Source of the DNA: Saprospirales bacterium
GTDB taxonomy: Bacteria > Bacteroidota > Bacteroidia > Chitinophagales > Saprospiraceae
Direction of reading: 5' to 3'
Length of the DNA stretch: 64,000 nt
Assembly (NCBI GenBank): GCA_016719895.1
Contig: JADJYG010000001.1
Span: 372,001-436,000, forward strand
Made by a program: the position numbers and the translations under genes. This document shows positions 28,240-36,688 of this stretch, in pieces (position 1 is the stretch's first letter; every line of letters begins with the position of its first letter). The notes under the pieces are model-generated. The model had not been told where the DNA came from. It ran no database searches and was given only the letters and a program-made list of their open reading frames with translations.

Positions 28240-28769
28240 AGCGGCTGATTTTCCTGGTTTTCACGGCTGCCACCGAGGTGATGTTTCGCAATAACGACCG
28301 CCCCGATGATCGCGGCGAGCAATAAGATACTGATCAATTCAAATGGAAGCAGGTAGCCTCCCTCGCCCGGTGTCAGCAGGAGCACCCCCAGCGTATCGAG
28401 GTCGCTGCGTTCAGCCGCTTCTACCCGGGCCCACGGGTTGGCCGATAGCAACTGGATGACCATGGCCGCGCCAGCCAGGCACAACGCCCCGGCCGCACCG
28501 GCCCGCAACCAGCCCGGCCGCTCCATTTTGTGGTCGATCTCGTGCGTCAGCAGGATGGAAAAAATGATCAGGACAACGATACCGCCAGCGTACACCGTCA
28601 GCTGTACCGCTCCTAAAAAATGGTAGCCGATCAGGAAATAGAAGCCGGCCACTGCCGACAAAACGCCGAACAGATAAACTGCAGAGCGCAACAAACGCCG
28701 GCTCAGCACCGACAACAGGCTCAGCGCCAGAATGGAAACCGCCAGGATGTAAAAAATGATCTTTTCCAT
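28236..28769 (-). CDS. nuoJ: NADH-quinone oxidoreductase subunit J
   Basis: A 177-residue protein with five membrane helices and the NuoJ signature GAVQLTVYAGGIVVLIIFSILLT, which contains the pi-bulge helix important for coupling. Intact and of normal length. It starts 11 bases after nuoI and overlaps nuoK by four bases. Confidence 0.95.
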   Translation of the reverse strand: MEKIIFYILAVSILALSLLSVLSRRLLRSAVYLFGVLSAVAGFYFLIGYHFLGAVQLTVYAGGIVVLIIFSILLTHEIDHKMERPGWLRAGAAGALCLAGAAMVIQLLSANPWARVEAAERSDLDTLGVLLLTPGEGGYLLPFELISILLLAAIIGAVVIAKHHLGGSRENQENQPL

Positions 28770-28780
28770 GTGTAAACAGC

Positions 28781-29272
28781 TTATTCCTCCACGCCCTTCT
28801 CCAACCGGGAACCCGGCCGGTTGAGCACTTTTGTCAATTGTGAACGGTCGAACACCGCATGTTCGAAATTATGCCCCATTTTGATCGCGTCGGTCGGGCA
28901 CGCTAAAATGCAGAGGTTGCACATCGTGCACATCGACAAGTGGTACACGAAGGTTTCCAGTTGCTTTTTCTTCTTACCGGTTTCCGGGTCTTCCCGGCGC
29001 GCCCAAATGATTTCAATTGATCCGTTCGGGCAGGCCACCTCGCAGGCGGAACAGCCGGTGCAACGGTGTTCGTTATCTTCATTGTGCAACAATACCACTT
29101 CGCCCCGGAAACGCTCAAACATCTGCAGGGTATCCCGGTTGTCCGGATACTCCTGCGTAATGATCTCCCGGCGGGCGTGGGCAATGTATTTGCCGGTGAC
29201 CCCCATGCCCACCAGCAACCCCCGGATGGTTTGGTAAATTTCCTTAAAATAGTCTGCAATCGCTTTGAACAT
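28781..29272 (-). CDS. nuoI: NADH-quinone oxidoreductase subunit I (2[4Fe-4S])
   Basis: A 163-residue protein with two ferredoxin-type motifs, CTGCSACEVACP and CTMCNLCILACP, which bind clusters N6a and N6b that carry electrons toward NuoB. As there is no NuoEFG here, NuoI is the likely outermost entry point for electrons from ferredoxin (inference from other 11-subunit complexes). It lies 18 bases after nuoH. Confidence 0.95.
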   Translation of the reverse strand: MFKAIADYFKEIYQTIRGLLVGMGVTGKYIAHARREIITQEYPDNRDTLQMFERFRGEVVLLHNEDNEHRCTGCSACEVACPNGSIEIIWARREDPETGKKKKQLETFVYHLSMCTMCNLCILACPTDAIKMGHNFEHAVFDRSQLTKVLNRPGSRLEKGVEE

Positions 29273-29290
29273 GGTTCCGGATTTTCTCTT

Positions 29291-30367
29291 TTAAAAATGC
29301 CAGCCCAGATAAACCAGAATGGCCATCAGGATTAGATTCATCAGGTTCAAGGGCATCAGGTATTTCCACTCCAGATGAAGCAACTGGTCGATGCGCAGGC
29401 GCGGAAAGGTCCACTTGAACCACATCATCAAAAATATGATCGCTGCAACCTTTATAAAAAACCAGATGATCGGCGGGATAAAATCCATAATCCGGTTAAA
29501 CGCCTCCCAATCGCCGATATGGAACGGCATCCAACCGCCAAAAAATACGGTGGCGGCAATAGCGGCAACCGTGAACATATTGACAAACTCCGCCAGGAAG
29601 AAAAACGCGAATTTCAGCCCCGAATACTCCGTGTGAAAACCCGCCGTCAACTCCGACTCCGCCTCTGGCAGGTCGAACGGCCCCCGGTTGATCTCGGCAA
29701 TAGAGGCCGTGATGTAGAGAAAAAAGGCGGCAATCGCCGGAAAATGGCCCTTGAATATCCACCAGCCATTGGCCTGGCTTTCGATGATACCAGACAACTG
29801 CAACGTACCGGTCAGCAACACCATCGTAATCAGGGAAAGCCCCACGGACAACTCATAACTCACGATCTGCGCCCCGCTGCGCATTGCGCCAATGAGCGCG
29901 TATTTATTGTTACTGGACCAGCCCGCCAACAAAATTCCCACCACCCCGATCGAGGATATGGCTATAATGAACAGCAACCCGATATTGATGTCGAAGGCCT
30001 GCAAACCCCGCGCAAACGGCAACACCGACAATACCATCAACGCGGCAAGCGAGATGATGAATGGCGCCAGGTTGAACAGCAACTTATCGGCCTTGTTCAC
30101 CGTAACAGGCTCCTTGAGCAGAAGTTTGATGGCATCGGCCACCGTTTGGAAGGTTCCTTGCCAACCTACCCGGTTCGGCCCCAGGCGCAACTGAAAGAAG
30201 GCGCAAATACGCCGTTCCACGTATACCAGCACCAATCCCAACACGGCGTAGAAGGCAAGGTAAATCAGAATAACCAGGGTCCATTCGATGGCAGTGGCTA
30301 CTCCCGGACTGAAATGTGCGCTCAGGTAATTTTGAATGGCTTGAACCAGCGGCGTAAAATCGTACAT
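29291..30367 (-). CDS. nuoH: NADH-quinone oxidoreductase subunit H
   Basis: A 358-residue membrane protein with eight or nine helices and the quinone-channel motifs FQLRLGPNRVGWQGTFQTVADAIKL and AEINRGPFDLPEAESELTAGFHTEYSG. NuoH joins the membrane arm to the quinone-binding site. It follows nuoD directly (11 bases), whereas in 14-subunit operons nuoE, nuoF and nuoG lie between them. Confidence 0.96.
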   Translation of the reverse strand: MYDFTPLVQAIQNYLSAHFSPGVATAIEWTLVILIYLAFYAVLGLVLVYVERRICAFFQLRLGPNRVGWQGTFQTVADAIKLLLKEPVTVNKADKLLFNLAPFIISLAALMVLSVLPFARGLQAFDINIGLLFIIAISSIGVVGILLAGWSSNNKYALIGAMRSGAQIVSYELSVGLSLITMVLLTGTLQLSGIIESQANGWWIFKGHFPAIAAFFLYITASIAEINRGPFDLPEAESELTAGFHTEYSGLKFAFFFLAEFVNMFTVAAIAATVFFGGWMPFHIGDWEAFNRIMDFIPPIIWFFIKVAAIIFLMMWFKWTFPRLRIDQLLHLEWKYLMPLNLMNLILMAILVYLGWHF

Positions 30368-30378
30368 AAATAGCTGCT

Positions 30379-31512
30379 TTATCGGTCTATATCTGGCATT
30401 ACATAATCAAAGGTGGACATGATCGCCACCAAGTCGGCAATTTTAGAACCCCGCGCCACTTTATCCAGCACAAACAGGTTGGAAAATCCCGGCGACCGGA
30501 ATTTCAGGCGGTACGGGCTTTTGTTGCCTTCGCTGATGATATACACGCCGAAGTCGCCCCGGGCGGTTTCCACCCGCTGGTAATACTCGCCCTTCGGCAG
30601 TTTGAGCACCTGCTTGGTGGGCGCCTGGAATTCGCCTTCGGGGATGTTGTCGATCAATTGCTCGATAATGCGCAGGGATTCCCACATTTCGAGTATCCGG
30701 GCTTTATACCGGGCAAAACAATCGCCTTCCGTCCGGATGATTTCGGTAAACTCCACCTGCGGGTAAGCGCTGTACGGCAGGCGTTTGCGCACGTCGCAGG
30801 CAAAGCCGGAAGCCCGCCCCGACGGCCCTGTGACGCCATACCCAATGGCATCCTCCTTTGACAAATAGCCGACGCCTTCCGTGCGGCTGCGGAAGATCGG
30901 ATTATCGCTCAGCAAGCGGTCGTATTCGGGCAATTTGGTGCAGAAATGCGCCACAAAATCCTTGGTGCGCTTTTGAAAATTGGGGTGGATATCAAACATC
31001 AGCCCGCCAGGCACATTGTAGTTCATGGTCAGGCGCGCGCCGCAGGTTTCCTCGAAAATGTCGTTGATCATCTCGCGGTCGCGGAACCCGTACAAAAACG
31101 AGGTGATCGCCCCCAGGTCCATACCCATCACGCCCCACCACAGCTGGTGCGAGGCCAGGCGGGTGAGCTCGGAGACGATCGTCCGGATCACCTTGACGCG
31201 CTCCGGCACTTCAATCTGCAGCGCCTGTTCGACGGCGAGGCATACCGCCTCGTTGTTCATGTGACAGGAGAGATAATCCATCCGGTCGGTCAGGTGAACG
31301 ATCTGCCGGTACGAGTCGTGTTCGCACATTTTTTCAATGGAACGGTGGATATAACCGATATGCGGTTCCACCCGCCGGATGATCTCTCCGTCGATGGTCA
31401 GCACCAGGCGCAACACGCCGTGCGTGGAGGGGTGCTGAGGGCCCATATTGATAAAATATTCCTGCGTGAGCGCAGTTTCCGTTTCCGGCCCGGTGAGAAC
31501 AAGCTCGCTCAT
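30379..31512 (-). CDS. nuoD: NADH-quinone oxidoreductase subunit D
   Basis: A 377-residue protein of the 49-kDa subunit family (relative of [NiFe] hydrogenase large subunits) with the N-terminal NMGPQHPSTHGVLRLVL quinone-site motif containing the conserved His. It ends YVMPDIDR as usual. Together with NuoB it forms the quinone-reducing pocket. The ATG overlaps the TGA of nuoC. Separate nuoC and nuoD, not a fusion. Confidence 0.96.
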   Translation of the reverse strand: MSELVLTGPETETALTQEYFINMGPQHPSTHGVLRLVLTIDGEIIRRVEPHIGYIHRSIEKMCEHDSYRQIVHLTDRMDYLSCHMNNEAVCLAVEQALQIEVPERVKVIRTIVSELTRLASHQLWWGVMGMDLGAITSFLYGFRDREMINDIFEETCGARLTMNYNVPGGLMFDIHPNFQKRTKDFVAHFCTKLPEYDRLLSDNPIFRSRTEGVGYLSKEDAIGYGVTGPSGRASGFACDVRKRLPYSAYPQVEFTEIIRTEGDCFARYKARILEMWESLRIIEQLIDNIPEGEFQAPTKQVLKLPKGEYYQRVETARGDFGVYIISEGNKSPYRLKFRSPGFSNLFVLDKVARGSKIADLVAIMSTFDYVMPDIDR

Positions 31513-31967
31513 AGTTCGATCATGTTAATTTCGTCCTTATAATCTTTGCGGAGCGGATAACCCACCCAGTCGTCGGTGAGCAGCAGGCGGCGCAGGTCGG
31601 GGTGGCGGTTGAACCGGATACCCAGCAAGTCGTAGGCTTCGCGTTCATGCGCGTCGGCCGTCGGCCAGATATCGCTCACGGTATCGAGGCGCGGGTCTTC
31701 GCGCCCCGCTGTACGCGCCCTGACGACCAGACGGTGGCCATGCCGGCTGGATTCCAGGTGGTACACCACTTCCATATATTCCGGCCAGTCCACACCCGTC
31801 AGGCAATACAGGTAATCGAATGCGGTTTCATGTTCTTCCTTCAACCGCCGGGCAAAGTCGTGAAGCGCCGGGGCGGGCACCCGGACCTGCAAAAATTGTG
31901 GACTTTCAGGCCATTCAAGCCCTTCGGCCCAGGCCGAAAGTATGGTTTTTAACCCTTCGTTATCCAT
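31509..31967 (-). CDS. nuoC: NADH-quinone oxidoreductase subunit C
   Basis: The start at 31967 (MDNEGLKTILSAWAEG) gives 152 residues, a normal length; the longer frame from 32018 would run into nuoB. The conserved HEREAYDLLGIRFNRHPDLRRLLLTDDW motif region of the 30-kDa subunit is present, ending with YPLRKDY. NuoC packs against NuoD in the peripheral arm. It overlaps nuoD by four bases. Confidence 0.94.
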   Translation of the reverse strand: MDNEGLKTILSAWAEGLEWPESPQFLQVRVPAPALHDFARRLKEEHETAFDYLYCLTGVDWPEYMEVVYHLESSRHGHRLVVRARTAGREDPRLDTVSDIWPTADAHEREAYDLLGIRFNRHPDLRRLLLTDDWVGYPLRKDYKDEINMIEL

Positions 31968-32001
31968 ATTCGTTTTGTCTGATTGGTAAACGGTTACGCC
32001 A

Positions 32002-32571
32002 TCAAAAACCTGCCTCAAATCCCTCCGCCGGGTTTTTCCGGTTCAGGAAGCTCTCTTTTTTGATTTTTTCCTGCAACTGCATCAACCCGTAAAGCAGCGC
32101 CTCGGGGCGGGGCGGGCATCCGGGAACGTATACATCCACCGGGATGACGTGGTCGGCCCCTTTCACCACCGAATAGGAATTGTAATAAAATGGTCCGCCG
32201 GAAATCGCACAGGCGCCCATAGCGATCACGTACTTCGGATCGGCCATCTGGTCGTACAAGCGCTTGAGCACCGGCGCCATTTTGTTGACGATGGTGCCGG
32301 CGATCACGATCAGGTCGGCCTGCCGCGGCGTAGCCCGGGCTACTTCGGTGCCAAAACGCGACCAATCATGCCGGGAAGCGCCGGTAGACATCATTTCAAT
32401 CGCACAACAACTGGTGCCGAATACGAGCGGCCACAAGGAATTGGCCCTGCCCCAATTGACGACTTTATCCAGGCTGGTGACCAGAATATTGCCCCCATTC
32501 CCCGCACTGATGACCGTACCCAAATCGTGATGCTGTACTTGCGGATTCGGGTCATTCGTATTTATTCCCAT
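32002..32571 (-). CDS. nuoB: NADH-quinone oxidoreductase subunit B
   Basis: The ATG at 32571 (MGINTNDPNP) overlaps the end of nuoA by ten bases and gives 189 residues; the frame open to 32682 is a shadow of nuoA. Ligands for cluster N2 are visible: the adjacent Cys pair in FGTSCCAIEMM (55-56), the Cys in AMGACAISGG and the one in VPGCPPRPE. It passes electrons to quinone with NuoD. Confidence 0.95.
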   Translation of the reverse strand: MGINTNDPNPQVQHHDLGTVISAGNGGNILVTSLDKVVNWGRANSLWPLVFGTSCCAIEMMSTGASRHDWSRFGTEVARATPRQADLIVIAGTIVNKMAPVLKRLYDQMADPKYVIAMGACAISGGPFYYNSYSVVKGADHVIPVDVYVPGCPPRPEALLYGLMQLQEKIKKESFLNRKNPAEGFEAGF

Positions 32572-32912
32572 ACTAATGCTTTTTTCTTCCAGGCATACAA
32601 CAAGCCCAGGCCAAGAATAAGGATAAAAATTATGGCGGATATCAGCCCCGTCAGGCCGATCTTGTGCATGACCACTGCCCATGGCACCAAAAAGATCATC
32701 TCCACATCGAACAACAGGAACAGGATGGCAAACAAATAATACCCGACCTTAAACTGTACGTGGGTGGGGCCTTGCGTCGGGACCCCGCATTCATAAGGCT
32801 CCAGCTTCTGTGCATTGGTGGAGGTAGGCGCCAGGAGCTTGGAGGCGATCATGCCGCCTCCCACCAGAACTACCGTAGCGATAAAAAATACGATAATAGC
32901 TTCAATTCCCAT
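32562..32912 (-). CDS. nuoA: NADH-quinone oxidoreductase subunit A
   Basis: A 116-residue protein with three membrane helices and the NuoA motif KLEPYECGVPTQGPTHVQFKVGYYLFAILFL, including the loop Cys near the quinone channel. First nuo gene of the cluster. It starts 14 bases after korB, so it is very likely read from the same promoter as korAB. Confidence 0.95.
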   Translation of the reverse strand: MGIEAIIVFFIATVVLVGGGMIASKLLAPTSTNAQKLEPYECGVPTQGPTHVQFKVGYYLFAILFLLFDVEMIFLVPWAVVMHKIGLTGLISAIIFILILGLGLLYAWKKKALVWE

Positions 32913-32926
32913 GTTCAGCAGGTTTT

Positions 32927-33931
32927 TTAAACTTGGTATGTTTCGCCCGAAAACAGCAGGTCGTCCACCTTTTTATATTTAGAGCGTTCTTTCAAATTTT
33001 TAACCTGCACGGCCACCCGCTCTTCAAACGTAGGCACTTCCACACTCCGGACGATCCCTACCGGGAGCGGGTATTGCAGTTGGGTAAGCATGAAGTGCAT
33101 GGACGGGTTCGGGTCCGTAGCGTCATGGACGAGAATATCGGCTTCGGTAATGCCGTTTTCGCCCAGGGTGACCGCTTCGAGCTGCCGCCCGTTGAACCGG
33201 ACGCCTTTGCTTTTTTCTTTTCCAAACAACATTTTCTCCCCGTGTTTCAGATAGAGCAGCATGTCTTCCCGAACAGACTTGTCCACCACGGCATCGAACG
33301 CACCGTCGTTGAAAATGACACAATTCTGCAGCACTTCGACCACCGAAGTGCCTTGGTGTTTTTCCGCCGCCACGAAAATGTCGGCCATATCATTGGGATT
33401 GTTGTCCGGCACGCGGGCGTAAAACTGCCCGGCGCTGCCCATCACCAGTTCGCCGAAATTGAAGGGCGGCTGGGTATTGCCGTACGGAGAAGATTTTGTT
33501 TTCTGCCCGATATCGGATGTCGGCGAAAACTGCCCCTTCGTGAGGCCGTATATTTTGTTGTTAAACAATACGATGTTTAAATCCACATTCCGCCGGATGG
33601 CGTGGATCATGTGGTTGCCCCCGATGGCGAGCCCGTCGCCGTCGCCGGTAATCACCCACACGCTCAGCTTGGGATTGGCCAGTTTGACGCCCGTGGCGAT
33701 CGCCGGCGCACGCCCGTGAATACCGTGAAAACCATAGGTCTCCATGTAATACGGAAACCTCGAAGAGCATCCGATGCCGGATACGAATACGAATTCCTCC
33801 TTCCTGCGGCCCATCATCGGCAGCGCTTTTTGCATGGCGCGCAGGATAACATAGTCGCCGCAACCCGGACACCAGCGCACTTCCTGGTCGCTGGCAAAAT
33901 CTTTGAATGTATAGTTGGGTAAATCAGACAT
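32927..33931 (-). CDS. korB: 2-oxoacid:ferredoxin oxidoreductase, beta subunit (KorB type)
   Basis: A 334-residue protein with CPGCGDY (Cys21 and Cys24) and the thiamine-diphosphate motif GDGDGLAIGG (96-104) followed by NN at 124-125. It matches the beta subunit of 2-oxoglutarate (or other 2-oxoacid):ferredoxin oxidoreductase, which converts a 2-oxoacid plus CoA to acyl-CoA, CO2 and reduced ferredoxin. 2-Oxoglutarate is the most likely substrate by similarity to aerobic KorAB, but substrate cannot be fixed from sequence. Next genes: korA upstream, nuoA 14 bases downstream. Confidence 0.92.
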   Translation of the reverse strand: MSDLPNYTFKDFASDQEVRWCPGCGDYVILRAMQKALPMMGRRKEEFVFVSGIGCSSRFPYYMETYGFHGIHGRAPAIATGVKLANPKLSVWVITGDGDGLAIGGNHMIHAIRRNVDLNIVLFNNKIYGLTKGQFSPTSDIGQKTKSSPYGNTQPPFNFGELVMGSAGQFYARVPDNNPNDMADIFVAAEKHQGTSVVEVLQNCVIFNDGAFDAVVDKSVREDMLLYLKHGEKMLFGKEKSKGVRFNGRQLEAVTLGENGITEADILVHDATDPNPSMHFMLTQLQYPLPVGIVRSVEVPTFEERVAVQVKNLKERSKYKKVDDLLFSGETYQV

Positions 33932-34001
33932 GGCTGTACGATTCGGTTGTTAAATTTAATAAGCTTTCATCAACAGGGATGAATTTGAGTTTTTTAGCGG
34001 T

Positions 34002-35876
34002 TCACGGCTTGGCCAACAGGTGCAAAAAATGGTTGTTGAGTTCCAGTACCGTGAACGGCAGGCCCTGCACCTTATTGAACTGAAGATACTGGAATTCCGG
34101 AAACTTGCTGCGCAGCAGGGTGGCGAATTGGCCGAGGTTCAGTTCGCATACCGCGATTTTTTTAAACCTGGACAACACTTCGCGCGTATTGCGCGGCATG
34201 GGGTTCAGGTAATTAAAATGCGCCAGGCCGATGCTGCGCCCTTCTTCATGCAGACTTTTAACGGCGGTCAGCAAACTTCCGTAGGTGCCTCCCCATCCGA
34301 CGACGAGCAGATCGCCGCTTTCAGCGCCGTCCACCTGCAGTTCAGGGATGTAGTTTTCCACGCGTTGTACTTTTTCCGCGCGCAATTTCACCATGTGCTC
34401 GTGGTTCTCCGGGTCGTAGCTGATATGACCAGTCATATCTTCTTTTTCCAGGCCGCCGATGCGGTGCTCGAATCCGGGAGTGCCGGGAAGCGCCCATTGG
34501 CGGGCCAGCGACTGCGGGTCCCGCAGATAAGGCATCCATTCGGCTCCGGGTTCCGGCGAGCGGGCCGGGGTGATCGGCGGCATATCGGCCATGCTCCGGA
34601 TGCGCCAAGGCGCCGAGCCGTTAGCGATATAGCCGTCGGACAGCAGGATCACCGGCGTCATGTGTTCGAGCGCCAGGCGGGAAGCTTCATACGCAAAGTC
34701 GAAGCAATTGGCGGGCGACGACGGAGCGACCACGATAACCGGGCATTCGCCGTTGCGGCCATACATGGCCTGCAACAGGTCGGCCTGTTCCGTCTTTGTC
34801 GGCAAACCCGTGGATGGGCCACCCCGCTGCACGTCGACGATCACGAGGGGAAGCTCGGTCATGACGGCCAGACCGATGGCTTCGCTTTTCAGGGCCAGGC
34901 CCGGGCCGGAGGTGGTGGTGATGGCCAGGTCGCCGGCAAAAGCGGCGCCGATGGCCGAGCCGATGCCGGCAATTTCGTCTTCCGCCTGGAAGGTGACCAC
35001 GCCAAAGTGCTGGTGTTCGCTCAGCTCGTGCAATATATCGGAGGCCGGAGTGATTGGATATGAACCGAGGAACAGTTGCTTGCCGGATTTTTCCGCCGCG
35101 GCGAGAAGTCCCCAGGCGATGGCCGTATTGCCCATGATGATCCGGTAGGTGCCTCCCGTCATTTTAGCCGGCAACACCGTGAACGCCGACGGCAACAACT
35201 CCAGTGTTTCCGCATAATGGTAGCCGGCTTTCAGCACCTTCACGTTCGCTTCAAAAATATTGGGCTTGTGCCCAAATTTTTTCTCTAAAAACTTAATCGT
35301 GTAATCCAATGGGCGGCTGAACATCCAGAAGACCATACCCAGGGCAAACATGTTCCGCGTGCGGTTCATGCTGGTGTTGTCGAGCCCTATATCCTTGATC
35401 GCTTCCCGCGAAAGCTGGGTGATCGGCGCCTTAATAATTACGTGTGAACCCAGCGAACCGTCTTCCAGGGGGTTTTGGGCGTAGCCTGCCTTGGTCAGGT
35501 TCTTGGCCGTGAACTCATCCACATCCACAATGATCATTTTGCCCGCTTGCACGGCAGAATGATTGGTCTTCAGCGCTGCGGGGTTCATGGCGACCAGCAC
35601 GTCCACGTCATCGCCGGGAGTGCTTATCTCCACCTCACCGATATGCACCTGGAAGCCGGAAACGCCATATATACTTCCTTCCGGAGCCCGGATTTCCGCC
35701 GGGTAATTGGGGAAAGTGGCAATATCGTTGCCCAACATAGCTGATGTGTCGGAAAATTGAGAGCCGGTCAACTGCATACCGTCGCCCGAGTCGCCGGCGA
35801 AACGGATCACAACGTGATCCAGTTTGATTTTAGACGTGGCCTGATCATCCACTACCGTTTGTCCGTCGTCAAACAT
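34002..35876 (-). CDS. korA: 2-oxoacid:ferredoxin oxidoreductase, fused gamma-alpha subunit (KorA type)
   Basis: A 624-residue fusion. An N-terminal gamma domain (about 20-200, FAGDSGDGMQLTG) is followed by the alpha/pyrimidine-binding domain (about 235-480, GSYPITPASDILHEL and FQAEDEIAGIGSAIGAAFAG) and a transketolase C-like domain. This is the usual two-subunit KorAB layout of aerobic bacteria and archaea. It begins the minus-strand cluster korA-korB-nuoA-N. The 186-base divergent spacer shared with the ferredoxin gene holds a short palindrome at 35937-35950. Confidence 0.92.
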   Translation of the reverse strand: MFDDGQTVVDDQATSKIKLDHVVIRFAGDSGDGMQLTGSQFSDTSAMLGNDIATFPNYPAEIRAPEGSIYGVSGFQVHIGEVEISTPGDDVDVLVAMNPAALKTNHSAVQAGKMIIVDVDEFTAKNLTKAGYAQNPLEDGSLGSHVIIKAPITQLSREAIKDIGLDNTSMNRTRNMFALGMVFWMFSRPLDYTIKFLEKKFGHKPNIFEANVKVLKAGYHYAETLELLPSAFTVLPAKMTGGTYRIIMGNTAIAWGLLAAAEKSGKQLFLGSYPITPASDILHELSEHQHFGVVTFQAEDEIAGIGSAIGAAFAGDLAITTTSGPGLALKSEAIGLAVMTELPLVIVDVQRGGPSTGLPTKTEQADLLQAMYGRNGECPVIVVAPSSPANCFDFAYEASRLALEHMTPVILLSDGYIANGSAPWRIRSMADMPPITPARSPEPGAEWMPYLRDPQSLARQWALPGTPGFEHRIGGLEKEDMTGHISYDPENHEHMVKLRAEKVQRVENYIPELQVDGAESGDLLVVGWGGTYGSLLTAVKSLHEEGRSIGLAHFNYLNPMPRNTREVLSRFKKIAVCELNLGQFATLLRSKFPEFQYLQFNKVQGLPFTVLELNNHFLHLLAKP

Positions 35877-35936
35877 ATCTGTTTTCGTGTTTTAAAAATG
35901 AGGTGGAAAGGTAGGATTGGTCAAATGGAGCGTTAC

Positions 35937-35963
35937 ATGACCTAAATCATTTAAAATAATGAT
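35937..35963. promoter_or_regulatory. Overlapping palindromes between the kor-nuo operon and the ferredoxin gene
   Basis: ATGACCTAAATCAT at 35937-35950 has four-base inverted arms separated by six bases, as in CRP/FNR-family half-site pairs. It overlaps ATCATTTAAAATAATGAT at 35946-35963, also a palindrome. The position, 61-87 bases before korA and about 100 before the ferredoxin gene, fits a shared operator. No regulator is known; this is a hypothesis. Confidence 0.3.
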
Positions 35964-36062
35964 AGCAATTGTACGAAAGTTTTTTTCCGGAACCCCTAAT
36001 ATTGCCCTGAAATAAAATTTTCTGCCGACGTGGCTGTTTACCTAAATTAATTCAAAAGAATT

Positions 36063-36410
36063 ATGGCTATCAAGATCACCAATGACTGTATCAATTGCGA
36101 TGCGTGTATTTCCGAATGTCCGAACAATGCAATCTACGAACCGGGCGAAGCTTGGCGTTATTCCGACGGTACTGGCCTGAAAGGAATGGTAAAAGACCTC
36201 AAAGGAAACCCCGTGGATGCCGATTCGGAGCATGCGCCCGTGTCCGATGAATTTTATTATATCATAGCCGACAAATGTACCGAGTGCAAAGGCTTCCACG
36301 AGGAGCCGCAATGCGCTTCCGTTTGTCCGGTAGACTGCTGCCTGCCCGACGAAGCCCATGTTGAAACGGAAGACCAACTGCTGGCGAAAAAATCCTGGAT
36401 GCACATTTGA
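36063..36410 (+). CDS. 2[4Fe-4S] ferredoxin (YfhL/FdIII-like)
   Basis: A 115-residue protein with two cluster motifs: CINCDACISECP near the N-terminus and CTECKGFHEEPQCASVCPVDCC with the long insertion typical of YfhL-like low-potential ferredoxins. The loop between them is longer than usual (about residues 25-65). It is divergent from korAB-nuo and directly upstream of the Nfn-like fusion, so it is the obvious candidate carrier between KorAB, complex I and that enzyme. Confidence 0.93.
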   Translation: MAIKITNDCINCDACISECPNNAIYEPGEAWRYSDGTGLKGMVKDLKGNPVDADSEHAPVSDEFYYIIADKCTECKGFHEEPQCASVCPVDCCLPDEAHVETEDQLLAKKSWMHI

Positions 36411-36487
36411 CAGGCCGTGCGAGCCGGTTCCTTCAAGATCCACCGCACATCGCCAGGGTAGCCTGACTGCCTTTTTCGCCGTGTTTT

Positions 36488-36562
36488 GAAAAATTGTAAC
36501 TATACAGCCGCCCCAAAATTCCCTTCGGGAATTTTGGGGCGGCTGTATAGTTACGAAAAATT
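36488..36562. mobile_element. 59-bp perfect palindrome flanked by 8-bp direct repeats
   Basis: Arms 36496-36523 and 36527-36554 are exact reverse complements (28 bases) around a TTC loop. Immediately outside each arm is GAAAAATT (36488-36495 and 36555-36562). A perfect palindrome with abutting eight-base direct repeats looks like an insertion with target-site duplication. It could also serve as a hairpin terminator after the ferredoxin gene, although no T-run follows on the plus strand. Confidence 0.65.
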
Positions 36563-36688
36563 ATATTACCCTGCCTGCTTCCGGCTGACAGGGTTTTCAC
36601 TGCACCCGCCTGCCAATTTGGAAAAGGGTGCATTTTTTTTGCCCCGGGGTCCACATTTTTTAAAAAAATTGTCTACAACCACACCGTA

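Noticed and set aside
32002..32682. Longer nuoB start at 32682
   Set aside because: The extra 37 codons overlap nuoA and read as non-conserved sequence; the ATG at 32571 fits the family and overlaps the nuoA stop.
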